Source of the DNA: Gammaproteobacteria bacterium
GTDB lineage: Bacteria; Pseudomonadota; Gammaproteobacteria; GCA-001735895
NCBI GenBank assembly: GCA_030066085.1
Contig: JASJCI010000019.1
Span: forward strand, 1-54,322
Direction of reading: 5' to 3'
DNA length: 54,322 nt
The position numbers were made by a program, and so were the translations under genes. The notes beneath the pieces are model-generated. The model was given only the letters and a program-made list of their open reading frames with translations. It was not told the origin of the DNA and ran no database searches. Numbering within the stretch: the stretch's first letter is position 1; every line of letters begins with the position of its first letter. Below are positions 16,666 through 25,924 of the stretch, in pieces.

Positions 16666-18195
16666 ATGGGCGATATACTTGGATTACTCGGCAGCGGACT
16701 GCTGCAGGCGCTGGAGCCGCTCAATTTCGCGATGATCATCATCGGCGTCGTGCTCGGCCTGCTGGTCGGCGCGATGCCGGGGCTCGGCTCCGTCAACGGG
16801 GTTGCGATCCTGTTACCGATCACCTTCCTGGTGCCGCCGACCGCGGCGATCATCTTCCTGGCCGCGATCTACTACGGCGCGATGTACGGCGGCGCGATCA
16901 GTTCGATCACGCTTGGCATTCCGGGGGCGTCGACCGCGGTGGCAACCGTGTTCGACGGGCGACCGCTGGCGCAGAAAGGCAAGGCCGACAAGGCACTGAC
17001 CGCGGCGGCGGTGGCCTCGTTCATCGGCGGCACCATTTCGATCGTGCTGTTCACGCTGTTCGCTCCGCCGCTGGCAGAGTTTGCGCTCAAGTTCGGCCCG
17101 GCCGAGGAGTTCGCGCTGATGGTGCTCGCGTTCGCGACCTTCATCGGCCTCGGCGGCGACGATATTCCGAAGACGATCTTCTCGATCCTGATCGGCCTGG
17201 TGCTCGCGACCATTGGCCTCGATATTATTTCCGGTCAGCCGCGGCTGGTCTTTTTCGACGTGACCGGTTTCCTGCGCGGCATCAATTTCCTCGTGCTCGC
17301 GATCGGCATATACGGCATCGGCGAAATGTTGTGGACCCTGGAACAGACCAAGGGCGAGGTCACCGTGCACAACGTCAAGCTGTCGATGAAGGAAATCTTC
17401 AAGGACATCAAGGACGTCAAGGAATACATCGGTACCACGTCGCTGGGTTCGGCGCTGGGTTACTTCGTCGGCACCCTGCCGGCGGCCGGCGCGACGCCCG
17501 CGTCGCTGATGTCCTATGGCCTGGCCAAGACCTTTTCCAAGGACCCGGACAGCTTCGGCAAGGGTAACGTGTCGGGCGTGGCCGCGCCCGAGGCGGCCAA
17601 CAACGCGGCCTCTACCGGTTCGATGCTGCCGATGATCACGCTCGGTATCCCGGGTTCGCCGACCACCGCGATCCTGCTCGGCGGCATGATTATCTGGGGC
17701 CTGCGCCCGGGACCGCTGTTGTTCACCGAGCACCCGGAGTTCGTCTGGGGCCTGATCGGTTCGCTCTATATCGCCAACCTGATGACGCTGATCATCAACC
17801 TGCTGTTCATCCCGCTGTTCGTCAAGATCCTGACCCTGCCGTTCACGATCCTGGCGCCGACGATCTATATCCTGTGCGTGGTCGGCGGCTATGCGCCGAC
17901 CCAGTCGATGCACGATGTCTGGCTGATGTTCCTGTTCGGCGTCATGGGTTACCTGCTGCGCAAGCTGAACTACCCGGTGGCCCCGGCGGTGCTCGCGATC
18001 GTGCTCGGACCGCTGGCCGAACGTTCGCTGCGGCAATCGCTGCTGGCGTCGCAGGGCGACCCGATGGTCTTCCTCGAGCGGCCGATCTCGCTGATCTGCA
18101 TCCTGATCGCGGTCGCGCTGGTGCTGGTGCCGGTATTCCAGAAAATTCGCCGTCGCCAGAAGGCCGCCGCTGACGGCCCGGAGCAGGCGGACTGA
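16666..18195 (+). CDS. tctA: TTT transporter large membrane subunit (TctA)
   Basis: Polytopic permease of 509 residues with about 11-12 hydrophobic segments, the transport channel of the tripartite tricarboxylate system. The diagnostic glycine-rich repeats are present: GAMPGLGSVNGVAILLPITF in the first half and GTLPAAGATPASLMSYGLAK in the second, together with ITLGIPGAST and ITLGIPGSPTTAILLGGM. These reflect the internal duplication of TctA. Length is as expected for the family (about 500). It is followed by the GntR gene after 20 bp, so regulator and transporter may be on one transcript. Confidence 0.93.
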   Translation: MGDILGLLGSGLLQALEPLNFAMIIIGVVLGLLVGAMPGLGSVNGVAILLPITFLVPPTAAIIFLAAIYYGAMYGGAISSITLGIPGASTAVATVFDGRPLAQKGKADKALTAAAVASFIGGTISIVLFTLFAPPLAEFALKFGPAEEFALMVLAFATFIGLGGDDIPKTIFSILIGLVLATIGLDIISGQPRLVFFDVTGFLRGINFLVLAIGIYGIGEMLWTLEQTKGEVTVHNVKLSMKEIFKDIKDVKEYIGTTSLGSALGYFVGTLPAAGATPASLMSYGLAKTFSKDPDSFGKGNVSGVAAPEAANNAASTGSMLPMITLGIPGSPTTAILLGGMIIWGLRPGPLLFTEHPEFVWGLIGSLYIANLMTLIINLLFIPLFVKILTLPFTILAPTIYILCVVGGYAPTQSMHDVWLMFLFGVMGYLLRKLNYPVAPAVLAIVLGPLAERSLRQSLLASQGDPMVFLERPISLICILIAVALVLVPVFQKIRRRQKAAADGPEQAD

Positions 18196-18215
18196 CCGCC
18201 GGGCGAGTGAAAACC

Positions 18216-18959
18216 ATGCAGAGCCTGGACAACATTACCGACAGCAATGCGAAGGATGCGAGCGAGGTCCACGTGATGCCGCTCGGCGCCACCCGCGTGC
18301 TCAAGGAGCAGGTCTACTCGGTATTGCGCGAAGCGATCAGCAACATGGATATCTATTCGACGCCGAAACCGCCGCGCCTGGACGAGCGCAGGCTCGCCGA
18401 CGAGCTCGGTGTGAGCCGCACGCCGGTGCGCGAAGCCCTGTCTCGACTCGAACAGGAGGGTTTCGTGCGCAACATCCCGCGGCGCGGCACTTTCGTCGTG
18501 CGCAAGAACAAGCGCGAGGTACTCGAAATCGTTTACGCCATGGCGGCGCTGGAGGGTATGGCCGCGCGCCTCGCCAGCGAACGCGCCAGCGACGCGGAAA
18601 TTGCCGCGCTGCACGACCTGATCGATCCCTACGACGACGAAGAGGCGCGCACGCACATCAACGAGTACTCCGACTCCAATGTCGAGTTTCATCAGCAACT
18701 GATTGGCCTGAGCCGCTGCGACCTGATCATTTCGATGGCCGGCAGCCTGTCGCTGCACATGCGCGCGATTCGGGCCGAGGCGCTCAAGGACCTGGAGCAC
18801 CACCGCTCGGACCAGTCGGTCGCGGATCACAGGCGTATCGTCGAAGCGCTCGAGGCGCGCGACGCAGACAAGGTCGAAACGCTGGTGCGCGAACACGCGC
18901 TCAGCCTCGGAAAACACATCGAGGAGTATGCTCCGTACCTCGACGCCGAAGAGGCGTGA
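18216..18959 (+). CDS. GntR-family regulator with FCD effector domain
   Basis: DNA-binding regulator of 247 residues. The winged helix-turn-helix lies at about residues 25-95 (LDERRLADELGVSRTPVREA, then FVRNIPRRGTFVV), followed by an all-helical FCD domain. Metal- or ligand-binding acidic and histidine residues are visible in NVEFHQQLIG, RSDQSVADHRRIVEAL and VREHALSLGKH. FCD regulators usually repress catabolic operons and are released by a small carboxylate. It lies inside the block it probably controls, and the GTATAC palindromes before sucC and tctC are its likely sites. I use the ATG at 18216 because GGGCGAG sits 8 bases upstream. The GTG at 18207 would lie inside that site. Confidence 0.88.
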   Translation: MQSLDNITDSNAKDASEVHVMPLGATRVLKEQVYSVLREAISNMDIYSTPKPPRLDERRLADELGVSRTPVREALSRLEQEGFVRNIPRRGTFVVRKNKREVLEIVYAMAALEGMAARLASERASDAEIAALHDLIDPYDDEEARTHINEYSDSNVEFHQQLIGLSRCDLIISMAGSLSLHMRAIRAEALKDLEHHRSDQSVADHRRIVEALEARDADKVETLVREHALSLGKHIEEYAPYLDAEEA

Positions 18960-18998
18960 GGCGGACCGCTCCGGGAATCCCTAAAGAGGTAAATAACC

Positions 18999-20747
18999 AT
19001 GGCAAGCACTGCACAATCCGTCAGCGACACCGCACACGATACCCTGGCCCAGAAGACCAAGGACGGCTCGGTCATATCCGGCGGTCACCTGGTCGCCAAG
19101 GCGCTCAAGGCCGAGGGTGTGGATACCATCTTCACCCTTTGCGGCGGACACATCATCGATATTTACGACGGCTGTCTCGACGAGGGTATCCGCATCGTCG
19201 ACGTGCGTCACGAGCAGACCGCGGCGCATGCCGCCGACGGTTATGCGCGCCAGACCGGTAAACTCGGCTGCGTGGTAACGACCGCGGGCCCGGGCTGCAC
19301 CAACGCGGTTACCGGTGTTGCCACCGCGTTTCGCTCGGAGAGTCCGATCCTGCACATCGGCGGGCAAAGCTCGCTGACGCAGCACAAGATGGGCTCGCTG
19401 CAGGACCTGCCGCACGTCGACATGATGGCGCCGATCACCAAGTTTTCGTCCGGCGTGTTTTCCACCGAGCGCGTTGCCGACATGATCTCGATGGCCGCGC
19501 GCGAATGCTTCAATGGCGCCTACGGACCGTCTTATCTCGAGATACCGCGCGACATTCTCGATGCCGAGGTGCCGATCGACAAGGCGGTCATCCCCGCGCC
19601 CGGTCACTACCGCGCGTCGACCCAATCGATCGGCGATCCGGCCGATATCGAGAAACTGGCGGATCTCCTGGTCAAGGCCGAGCGCCCCGCGGTGCTGTTC
19701 GGCCAGCAGGTCTGGGCCTGCCAGGGGCACGAGGCGGCGATCAGCATGGTGCGCGCGCTCGATATCCCGGCCTACATGAACGGCGCCAGCCGCGGCATGT
19801 TGCCGCAGGGCGATCCGCATCACTTCGATCGCACGCGTTCCGATGCGTTCAAGAACGCCGACGTGATCCTGATCGTCGGTACGCCGTTCGATTTCCGCAT
19901 GGGTTACGGCAAGCGCATCTCGCAGGATGCCACCCTGGTGCAGATCGACCAGAGCTACGCCACGGTCGGCAAGAACCGCGACATCAGCCTCGGCATCGCC
20001 GGCGATCCCGGCGCGATCCTGGCCGCGGTCGAGCAGGCGGCGTCGGGCCGCAGCGACAACGGCGCGCGCCAGGCGCGGCAGAAGTGGATGGCGGAGCTGC
20101 GCGAAATCGAGGCGACCAAGCTCGACAAGCTGATGCCGATGTTCACCACCGATCAGAACCCGATTCACCCGTATCGCCTGGCCTACGAGATCAACGAGTT
20201 TCTCGGCGAGGACACGATCTACATCGGCGACGGTGGCGACATCGTCACGATTTCGGCGCAGGCCGTGCGTCCGCGCAACCCGGGGCAGTGGATGGATCCG
20301 GGCGCGCTCGGTTCGCTCGGCGTCGGCACCGGCTTCGCGATGGCGGCCAAGCTCGCGCACCCGAACAAGGAGGTCGTCTGCCTGTACGGCGACGGCGCTT
20401 TCGGCATGACTTCGTTCGACATGGAGACCTCGCAGCGTTTCGGCGCACCCTATCTCGCGATCGTCGGCAACAACTCGGCAATGAACCAGATCCGCTACGG
20501 CCAGCTTGCCAAGTACGGCCAGGACCGCGGCGACGTCGGTAACAAGCTCGGCGACATTCCGTTCTCGAAGTTCGGCGAAATGATCGGCGGTTACGGCGAG
20601 GAAGTCACCGAGGCGAGCCAGATCCAGCCGGCGCTGCAGCGCGCGCGCGAGGCGATTGCGAAGACCGGCAACTGCGCCGTGGTCAACGTCTGGGTCGACC
20701 CGAACGAGTACGCCCCGGGCACCAAGGCGCAGACGATGTACAAATAA
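18999..20747 (+). CDS. ThDP-dependent lyase, 2-hydroxyacyl-CoA lyase 2 (ILVBL)-like
   Basis: Thiamine-diphosphate enzyme of 582 residues with the three-domain layout of acetolactate synthase and oxalyl-CoA decarboxylase. The catalytic glutamate is E72 in DVRHEQTAAHAADGYA. The ThDP/Mg motif is GDGAFGMTSFDME ending at GNNS (about residues 465-495). FTLCGGHIIDIYD, VRPRNPGQWMDPGALGSLGV and the C-terminal blocks resemble ILVBL/HACL2 more than canonical Oxc. HACLs cleave 2-hydroxyacyl-CoA to formyl-CoA and an aldehyde, while Oxc makes formyl-CoA and CO2. Either product fits the frc gene 128 bp downstream. An acetolactate-synthase role is less likely because no small subunit accompanies it. The fold is certain and the substrate is inferred. 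Confidence 0.82.
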   Translation: MASTAQSVSDTAHDTLAQKTKDGSVISGGHLVAKALKAEGVDTIFTLCGGHIIDIYDGCLDEGIRIVDVRHEQTAAHAADGYARQTGKLGCVVTTAGPGCTNAVTGVATAFRSESPILHIGGQSSLTQHKMGSLQDLPHVDMMAPITKFSSGVFSTERVADMISMAARECFNGAYGPSYLEIPRDILDAEVPIDKAVIPAPGHYRASTQSIGDPADIEKLADLLVKAERPAVLFGQQVWACQGHEAAISMVRALDIPAYMNGASRGMLPQGDPHHFDRTRSDAFKNADVILIVGTPFDFRMGYGKRISQDATLVQIDQSYATVGKNRDISLGIAGDPGAILAAVEQAASGRSDNGARQARQKWMAELREIEATKLDKLMPMFTTDQNPIHPYRLAYEINEFLGEDTIYIGDGGDIVTISAQAVRPRNPGQWMDPGALGSLGVGTGFAMAAKLAHPNKEVVCLYGDGAFGMTSFDMETSQRFGAPYLAIVGNNSAMNQIRYGQLAKYGQDRGDVGNKLGDIPFSKFGEMIGGYGEEVTEASQIQPALQRAREAIAKTGNCAVVNVWVDPNEYAPGTKAQTMYK

Positions 20748-20751
20748 AGAA

Positions 20752-20837
20752 GTCATCCCCGCCGGATGCGGAGCACTTGGCGGGGATCTTGTGGCGGCGC
20801 CGCCATTGCAAGATCCCGGCTCGGAGACCGGGATGAC
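20752..20837. repeat. Composite palindromic repeat, copy B
   Basis: Bounded by GTCAT and ATGAC. Three hairpins lie in a row: ATCCCCGCC/GGCGGGGAT (20755-20787), TGGCGGC/GCCGCCA (20792-20805) and ATCCCGG/CCGGGAT (20813-20834). CTTG and CAAG around the centre also pair, so the whole could fold as a cloverleaf. It fills the gap between the lyase gene and frc. Confidence 0.82.
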
Positions 20838-20875
20838 AGCGGCAAGATTTTTTGATTAGTTGATAGAGGTAAACA

Positions 20876-22126
20876 ATGTCTAAACCACTCGACGGTATAA
20901 GAATTCTGGACTTCACCCACGTCCAGTCTGGCCCCACTTGTACCCAGTTACTCGCATGGATGGGCGCCGATGTCATCAAAGTAGAGCGCCCCGGCGTCGG
21001 CGATGCCACGCGTAAACAGCTGGTGGACGTGGAAGGCGCCGACAGCCTCTATTTCACGATGCTGAATCACAACAAGCGTTCACTGACGCTGAACTCGAAA
21101 ACGCCCGAAGGTAAAGAGGTTCTGACGAAGCTGGTGAAAGAGTGCGACGTGCTGGTGGAAAATTTCGCCCCCGGCGCGCTCGACCGCATGGGTTTCGGCT
21201 GGGAAGCGATCCAGGACCTGAACCCGCGCATGATCATGGCCTCGGTCAAGGGTTTCGGTCCGGGGCCGTACGAGGAATGCAAGGTTTACGAAAACGTCGC
21301 CCAGTGCGCCGGCGGCTCGGCGTCGACCACCGGTTTTCGCGACGGCGTGCCGGTGGTTACCGGGGCGCAGATCGGCGACTCGGGTACCGGCTTGCACCTG
21401 GCTTTCGGCATTCTCGCGGCGCTGCTGCAGCGCGAGAAAACCGGTCGCGGCCAACGCGTGCTGGCGGCGATGCAGGACGGCGTGCTGAACCTGTGCCGGG
21501 TCAAGCTGCGCGACCAGCAGCGCCTCAAGGCCGGGCCGCTGAAGGAGTACTCGCAGTTCGGCGAGGGTATCCCGTTCGGCGAGGCGACGCCGCGCGCCGG
21601 TAACGATTCGGGCGGTGGACAGCCCGGACGAATCCTGAAGTGCAAGGGCTGGGAAACCGATCCCGATGCGTACACCTATTTCATCACCCAGGCCGCGGTG
21701 TGGGAAAAAATCTGCGACGTTATCGGCAAGCCGGAATGGAAAGAGGATCCGGACTACGCCACGCCTCCGGCGCGGCTGCCGCACCTGAACGAAATATTCG
21801 GCGCGATCGAGGACTGGACCATGACCAAGACCAAGTACGAAGTCATGGAAATCTGCAATCCGCTCGACATCCCGGTGGGCCCGATCCTGTCGATGAAAGA
21901 GCTGGCCGAGGAACCGTCGCTGCGCGAAACCGGCACCATCGTCGAATGCGATCACCCGGAGCGCGGACCCTACCTGTCGGTCGGCTGCCCGGTGAAGCTG
22001 TCGGATAACGACGTTACCGTGACGCGCTCGCCGCTGCTCGGCGAGCATACCGACGAGGTATTGTCGGAAGTGCTCGGCTACAGCGCCGAGGATATTGCCC
22101 GCTTCAAGCAAGCCGGTGCGGTATAG
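20876..22126 (+). CDS. frc: Formyl-CoA:oxalate CoA-transferase family protein
   Basis: Class III (CaiB/BaiF) CoA-transferase of 416 residues that moves CoA from formyl-CoA to an acceptor acid, releasing formate. It aligns by eye with Oxalobacter Frc throughout: [20 protein letters not shown] at the start, the catalytic aspartate D168 in [10 protein letters not shown] (D169 in Frc), the mobile glycine loop GGGQPG and the block [13 protein letters not shown]. These are features specific to Frc/YfdW rather than to CaiB in general, which makes oxalate a serious candidate acceptor. It follows the ThDP lyase gene and is flanked on both sides by palindromic repeats (20752 and 22187). An AGAGG site precedes the ATG. 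Confidence 0.92.
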   Translation: MSKPLDGIRILDFTHVQSGPTCTQLLAWMGADVIKVERPGVGDATRKQLVDVEGADSLYFTMLNHNKRSLTLNSKTPEGKEVLTKLVKECDVLVENFAPGALDRMGFGWEAIQDLNPRMIMASVKGFGPGPYEECKVYENVAQCAGGSASTTGFRDGVPVVTGAQIGDSGTGLHLAFGILAALLQREKTGRGQRVLAAMQDGVLNLCRVKLRDQQRLKAGPLKEYSQFGEGIPFGEATPRAGNDSGGGQPGRILKCKGWETDPDAYTYFITQAAVWEKICDVIGKPEWKEDPDYATPPARLPHLNEIFGAIEDWTMTKTKYEVMEICNPLDIPVGPILSMKELAEEPSLRETGTIVECDHPERGPYLSVGCPVKLSDNDVTVTRSPLLGEHTDEVLSEVLGYSAEDIARFKQAGAV

Positions 22127-22186
22127 GTACAGGTACCCGGTATGCGCGATCATCCTGCAAGTATCCAGATCTTTGTCGGGCCATGC

Positions 22187-22272
22187 TTGTCATCCCGCGG
22201 TTCAACCGCGGGATCCAGAATTCCGGTAACGCTCATTCGACTGGATACCGCGCTTGAACCGCGGTATGACAA
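22187..22272. repeat. Composite palindromic repeat, copy C
   Basis: Outer termini TTGTCAT/ATGACAA enclose a left hairpin ATCCCGCGGT/ACCGCGGGAT (22192-22214), pairing CCAG/CTGG arms and a right hairpin ATACCGCG/CGCGGTAT (22245-22267). It has the same architecture as copy B with different stem sequences, as expected when the stems co-vary. Confidence 0.82.
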
Positions 22273-22305
22273 CACCCCGATTTTGTTGGCTCAACGGAGG
22301 CAAGC

Positions 22306-23220
22306 ATGAAACTCATCGTTCACGGCCAGCAGGCCTACGGCAAGTCCGTACTCGAAGCCATTCTCGACAAGGGGGTCGACGAGGTGGTCGCGGTTTATTG
22401 CGCCCCCGACAAGGAAGGGCGTCCGCTGGATCCGCTCAAGGAGTTCGCGCTCGAGCGCGGCCTGCCGGTGCACCAGCCGGCGTCCTACAAGGATCCCGCG
22501 GTCTGGGAACAGCTCGCGACCCACGAGGCCGACCTCTGTGTCATGGCCTACGTGCTGCTGTTCGTGCCGGAAGAGGCGCTCAACGTACCGAAACATGGCT
22601 CGATCCAGTATCACCCGTCGCTGCTGCCGTGGCACAAGGGGCCGAGCTCGATCAACTGGCCGATCATCATGGGCAAGGACAAGACCGGTCTGTCGATCTT
22701 CTGGCCCGACAACGGGCTGGATACCGGGCCTATCCTGCTGCAAAAAGAGGTCGATATCGGTCCTGACGATACCCTGGGTTCGATCTACTTCGACAAGCTG
22801 TTTCCGCTCGGGGTGGAGGCCATGATGGAATCCATCGAGCTGGTGCGCGACGGCAACGCGCCGCGCGAGGTGCAGGATCCCGATGCCGGCAGCTACGAAG
22901 GCTGGTGCCGCAAGGAAGACGTCGAGGTCGACTGGAGCAAGGGCACCGAAGAAGTCTATAACCTGATCCGGGGCGCCAACCCCCAGCCGGGCGCCTGGAC
23001 CACGCACAACGGCGCCGAGCTCAAGCTGTTCGACAGCCGTAAAAGCGATGCGTCCGGCGCAGCGGGAACGGTGCTGTCGATCGATGAGAGCGGCGTCGAG
23101 ATCGCCACCGGCGACGGTTCCATTCGGGTCATGAAGGTCCGGGGCGCAGCGGGCAAGCTCGGCGCCGCCGATTATGCCGCCGAATCCGGGCTCGCGGTTG
23201 GCGATAAGCTGGGGGCCTGA
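22306..23220 (+). CDS. Stand-alone 10-formyl-THF hydrolase-like formyltransferase
   Basis: Protein of 304 residues that resembles the N-terminal hydrolase domain of 10-formyltetrahydrofolate dehydrogenase (ALDH1L1) more than Met-tRNA formyltransferase. Shared blocks are HGSIQYHPSLLPWHKGPSS (H103), SIFWPDNGLDTGPILLQKE (D139), PDDTLGSIYFDKLFPLG and the C-terminal NPQPGAWT. The His and Asp of the formyl-transfer site are present, while the Asn of the Fmt triad is not in its usual place, as in ALDH1L1. The aldehyde dehydrogenase and carrier domains are missing. Between frc and fhs, it could release formate from 10-formyl-THF or pass the formyl group between CoA and THF. Housekeeping fmt is unlikely because def and rsmB are absent. 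A GGAGG site precedes the start. Confidence 0.78.
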   Translation: MKLIVHGQQAYGKSVLEAILDKGVDEVVAVYCAPDKEGRPLDPLKEFALERGLPVHQPASYKDPAVWEQLATHEADLCVMAYVLLFVPEEALNVPKHGSIQYHPSLLPWHKGPSSINWPIIMGKDKTGLSIFWPDNGLDTGPILLQKEVDIGPDDTLGSIYFDKLFPLGVEAMMESIELVRDGNAPREVQDPDAGSYEGWCRKEDVEVDWSKGTEEVYNLIRGANPQPGAWTTHNGAELKLFDSRKSDASGAAGTVLSIDESGVEIATGDGSIRVMKVRGAAGKLGAADYAAESGLAVGDKLGA

Positions 23221-23274
23221 TTCGCTCCCGCAAAATAAACAAATGGCCGGGCCAACCGGTTGGAGGTAATGACA

Positions 23275-24942
23275 ATGAGCGATATCGAAATCGCCCGCGC
23301 GGCGACCGCGCAACCGATCCAGGAGATTGCCGACAAGGTCGGCATTCCGGCCGACGCGGTGCGCCAGTACGGCCAGACCAAGGCCAAGATCGACCCCGAC
23401 TTCATCGAGTCGCTGTCGGATCGACCCGATGGCAAGCTCATCCTGGTTACCGCGATTACGCCGACGCCGGCGGGTGAAGGCAAGACAACCACCTCGGTAG
23501 GCCTCAACGACGGTCTCAACCGCATCGGCAAGCAGTCGGTGGTCTGCCTGCGCGAGCCGAGCCTCGGTCCCTGCTTCGGCATGAAGGGCGGTGCCGCCGG
23601 TGGCGGTTACGCGCAGGTCATCCCGATGGAAGACATCAACCTGCATTTCACCGGCGACTTCCACGCTATCGGTTCGGCGCACAACCTGCTGTCGGCGATG
23701 ATCGACAATCATATCTACTGGGGTAACGAGACGGCACTCGACGCGCGCCGCATCGCGTGGAAGCGCGTGGTCGACATGAACGACCGCGCGCTGCGCTCGA
23801 TCGCCAATTCGCTCGGCGGCCCCGGCAACGGCTTTCCGCGCGAGGACGGCTTCGACATTACCGTCGCGTCCGAGGTCATGGCGATTTTCTGCCTGTCGGA
23901 CAACCTGAAGGACCTGCAGCAGCGCCTCAACCGCATCATCGTCGGCTATACGCGCGATCGCAAGCCGATCACAGCGGAGCAGATGAACGCGCCCGGCGCG
24001 ATGGCGGTATTGCTCAACGACGCGATTGCGCCGAACCTGGTACAGACCCTGGAAAACAACCCGGCCTTCATCCACGGCGGCCCGTTCGCCAACATCGCGC
24101 ACGGCTGCAACTCGGTAATCGCGACCAAGACCGCGCTCAAGCTGTCGGATTACGTGGTTACCGAGGCCGGTTTCGGTGCCGATCTCGGCGCCGAGAAATT
24201 TTTCGATATCAAGTGTCGCAGCGCGGGCCTCGAGCCCGACGCCGCGGTCATCGTCGCCACTATCCGCGCGCTCAAGATGCACGGCGGCGTCGAGCTCGGC
24301 AATCTCGGCGAGGAAAACGTCGAGGCCGTGGCCGCCGGCTGCAGCAACCTCGCGCGTCACATCCGCAACGTCAAGTCTTTCGGCGTGCCGGTGGTGGTGG
24401 CGATCAATCGCTTCAGCGCCGATACCGACGCCGAGGTCGCCAGGGTGCGCGAGGTTGCCGAGGCCAGCGGCGTGACCGCCATCGACTGTACCCACTGGGC
24501 CAACGGCGGCGCCGGCACCGAGGCTCTCGCGCAGCACGTGGTCGAGATGACCGACACGCAAAAAAGCCAGTTCACCCCGCTGTACGACAGCGATATGCCG
24601 CTGTGGGACAAGATGCGCACCATCGCCACGCAGATCTATGGCGCCGACGACATCATTGCCGACAAGAAAGTGCGCGACCAGATCGACCAGTTCCAGGAAA
24701 GCGGTTTCGGTAACCTGCCGATCTGCGTGGCCAAGACCCAGTACAGCTTTTCCACCGACCCGAACCTGAAGGGCGCTCCCAGCGGGCACGTGGTGCCGAT
24801 CCGCGAGGTACGCCTGTCGGCCGGCGCCGGTTTCCTGGTTTTCGTTTGCGGTGAAATCATGACCATGCCGGGCTTGCCGCGCGTGCCGGCGGCGGACAAA
24901 ATTCACATTGACGACGACGGCCTGATCCAGGGCCTGTTCTGA
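23275..24942 (+). CDS. fhs: Formate-tetrahydrofolate ligase
   Basis: ATP-dependent enzyme of 555 residues (family about 555-560) that makes 10-formyl-THF from formate and THF, feeding C1 units into purine, Met-tRNA and serine synthesis. The nucleotide-binding loop [12 protein letters not shown] is at residues 62-73, followed by the family blocks [33 protein letters not shown] and DNHIYWGN. The C-terminal [18 protein letters not shown] is also typical. The start at 23275 is preferred because GGAGG (23262-23266) is 8 bases upstream. In-frame ATGs at 23260 and 23269 are too close to, or upstream of, that site. In this block it captures formate made by the formyl-CoA enzymes. Confidence 0.95.
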   Translation: MSDIEIARAATAQPIQEIADKVGIPADAVRQYGQTKAKIDPDFIESLSDRPDGKLILVTAITPTPAGEGKTTTSVGLNDGLNRIGKQSVVCLREPSLGPCFGMKGGAAGGGYAQVIPMEDINLHFTGDFHAIGSAHNLLSAMIDNHIYWGNETALDARRIAWKRVVDMNDRALRSIANSLGGPGNGFPREDGFDITVASEVMAIFCLSDNLKDLQQRLNRIIVGYTRDRKPITAEQMNAPGAMAVLLNDAIAPNLVQTLENNPAFIHGGPFANIAHGCNSVIATKTALKLSDYVVTEAGFGADLGAEKFFDIKCRSAGLEPDAAVIVATIRALKMHGGVELGNLGEENVEAVAAGCSNLARHIRNVKSFGVPVVVAINRFSADTDAEVARVREVAEASGVTAIDCTHWANGGAGTEALAQHVVEMTDTQKSQFTPLYDSDMPLWDKMRTIATQIYGADDIIADKKVRDQIDQFQESGFGNLPICVAKTQYSFSTDPNLKGAPSGHVVPIREVRLSAGAGFLVFVCGEIMTMPGLPRVPAADKIHIDDDGLIQGLF

Positions 24943-24957
24943 TTCGAGGACTGAGCG

Positions 24958-25809
24958 ATGATCAAGATAATCCTGGTACCGCTCGACGGCGGTGAACGCA
25001 GTGCCGAGGTGCTGGATACGGCCCTCGTGATTGCCACGCGCTTCGATGCCCACATCAAGGTGGTACACGTGCGCGCAAAGGGCAAGGAACCCTACATGAT
25101 GACCGGGGTGCCGGAAAAACTGCGCGACCAGTTCGCCGAAATGAACCAGAAGATGGCGGGTTCGGTGGTGGATACCGTGCGCGTCCAGTTCAAGGCCTTT
25201 TGCGATGCGCACCGGGTTAACGTAACGCGCAAGCCATCGACCGCGAAAGGCGTGTCGGCATCGCTGCACATCATGGACGGCAGCCCGCGGGCGGTACTCG
25301 ACCAGGAGTCCCGCCTGGTCGACGTGATCGCGATGTCGCGCCCGTTCAAGCACCGCATCGGCGGTCTCGGCGTCGGCGAAATCCACGAGTCGCTGATGGT
25401 CAACTCCGGCCGGCCGGTGCTGATCGTGCCGCCCGAGTGGAAAGCGCGCCGCGCGGACCGCGCGGCGATCGGCTGGAACGAGAGCGTCGAGGCCAGCCGG
25501 GCGCTCGCGCTGACGCTGCCGTGGCTGATGCAGATGAAAAAGGTGACCGTGATCGTGTCGAAAAAACGCGAGCAAGCGGCCGGCGACGTGGTCGATTACC
25601 TCAAGCGTCACGGCTGCAAGGCGGATTACGCCACGATTTCGGGTGGCGGTAACATCGGCAAGAAGATGCTCGAGGTGTGCGACGATATCGAGGCCGAATT
25701 CCTCGTCGTTGGCGGTTTCAGCCACACGCGCACGCGCCAGCGCTTCTTCGGCGGCGTGACCAGCTACCTGCTGGCCAATACCGACCTGATCACGGTGATG
25801 GCGCATTAG
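24958..25809 (+). CDS. Universal stress protein, two UspA domains
   Basis: Protein of 283 residues with two tandem Usp folds. The first begins IKIILVPLDGGERSAEVLDT and ends near the segment VNSGRPVLIVPPEW. The second begins RADRAAIGWNESVEASRAL and ends FFGGVTSYLLANTDLITVMAH. The C-terminal ATP-loop pattern G-x2-G-x9-G is only approximate (GGFSHTRTRQRFFGG). It begins 15 bp after fhs with a GAGG site, so it belongs to the same transcript. A Usp in a formate-producing operon may respond to acid or energy stress, which is an inference from position. Confidence 0.85.
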   Translation: MIKIILVPLDGGERSAEVLDTALVIATRFDAHIKVVHVRAKGKEPYMMTGVPEKLRDQFAEMNQKMAGSVVDTVRVQFKAFCDAHRVNVTRKPSTAKGVSASLHIMDGSPRAVLDQESRLVDVIAMSRPFKHRIGGLGVGEIHESLMVNSGRPVLIVPPEWKARRADRAAIGWNESVEASRALALTLPWLMQMKKVTVIVSKKREQAAGDVVDYLKRHGCKADYATISGGGNIGKKMLEVCDDIEAEFLVVGGFSHTRTRQRFFGGVTSYLLANTDLITVMAH

Positions 25810-25924
25810 GACAGCCATTTGGCGTTTTCATATGTATTTGTCGCGGCTTCGTTGGGTTAGACTCGGGTGCCGCCGTCGGCGGCGGGCTATTCGTCGATAA
25901 CGCGCGAACAACAGGGTAAGCTCT

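Noticed and set aside
18999-20747. Housekeeping acetolactate synthase (ilvB)
   Set aside because: No ilvN follows, the sequence blocks fit HACL2/ILVBL better, and the neighbours are formyl-CoA genes.
22306-23220. Met-tRNA formyltransferase (fmt)
   Set aside because: It lacks the usual def/fmt/rsmB context, and its blocks match the ALDH1L1 hydrolase domain.
22291-25818. 1175-codon open frame on the minus strand
   Set aside because: It is antisense to the formyl hydrolase, fhs and usp genes and reads as Arg/His/Val-rich shadow sequence with no motifs. High GC creates such frames.
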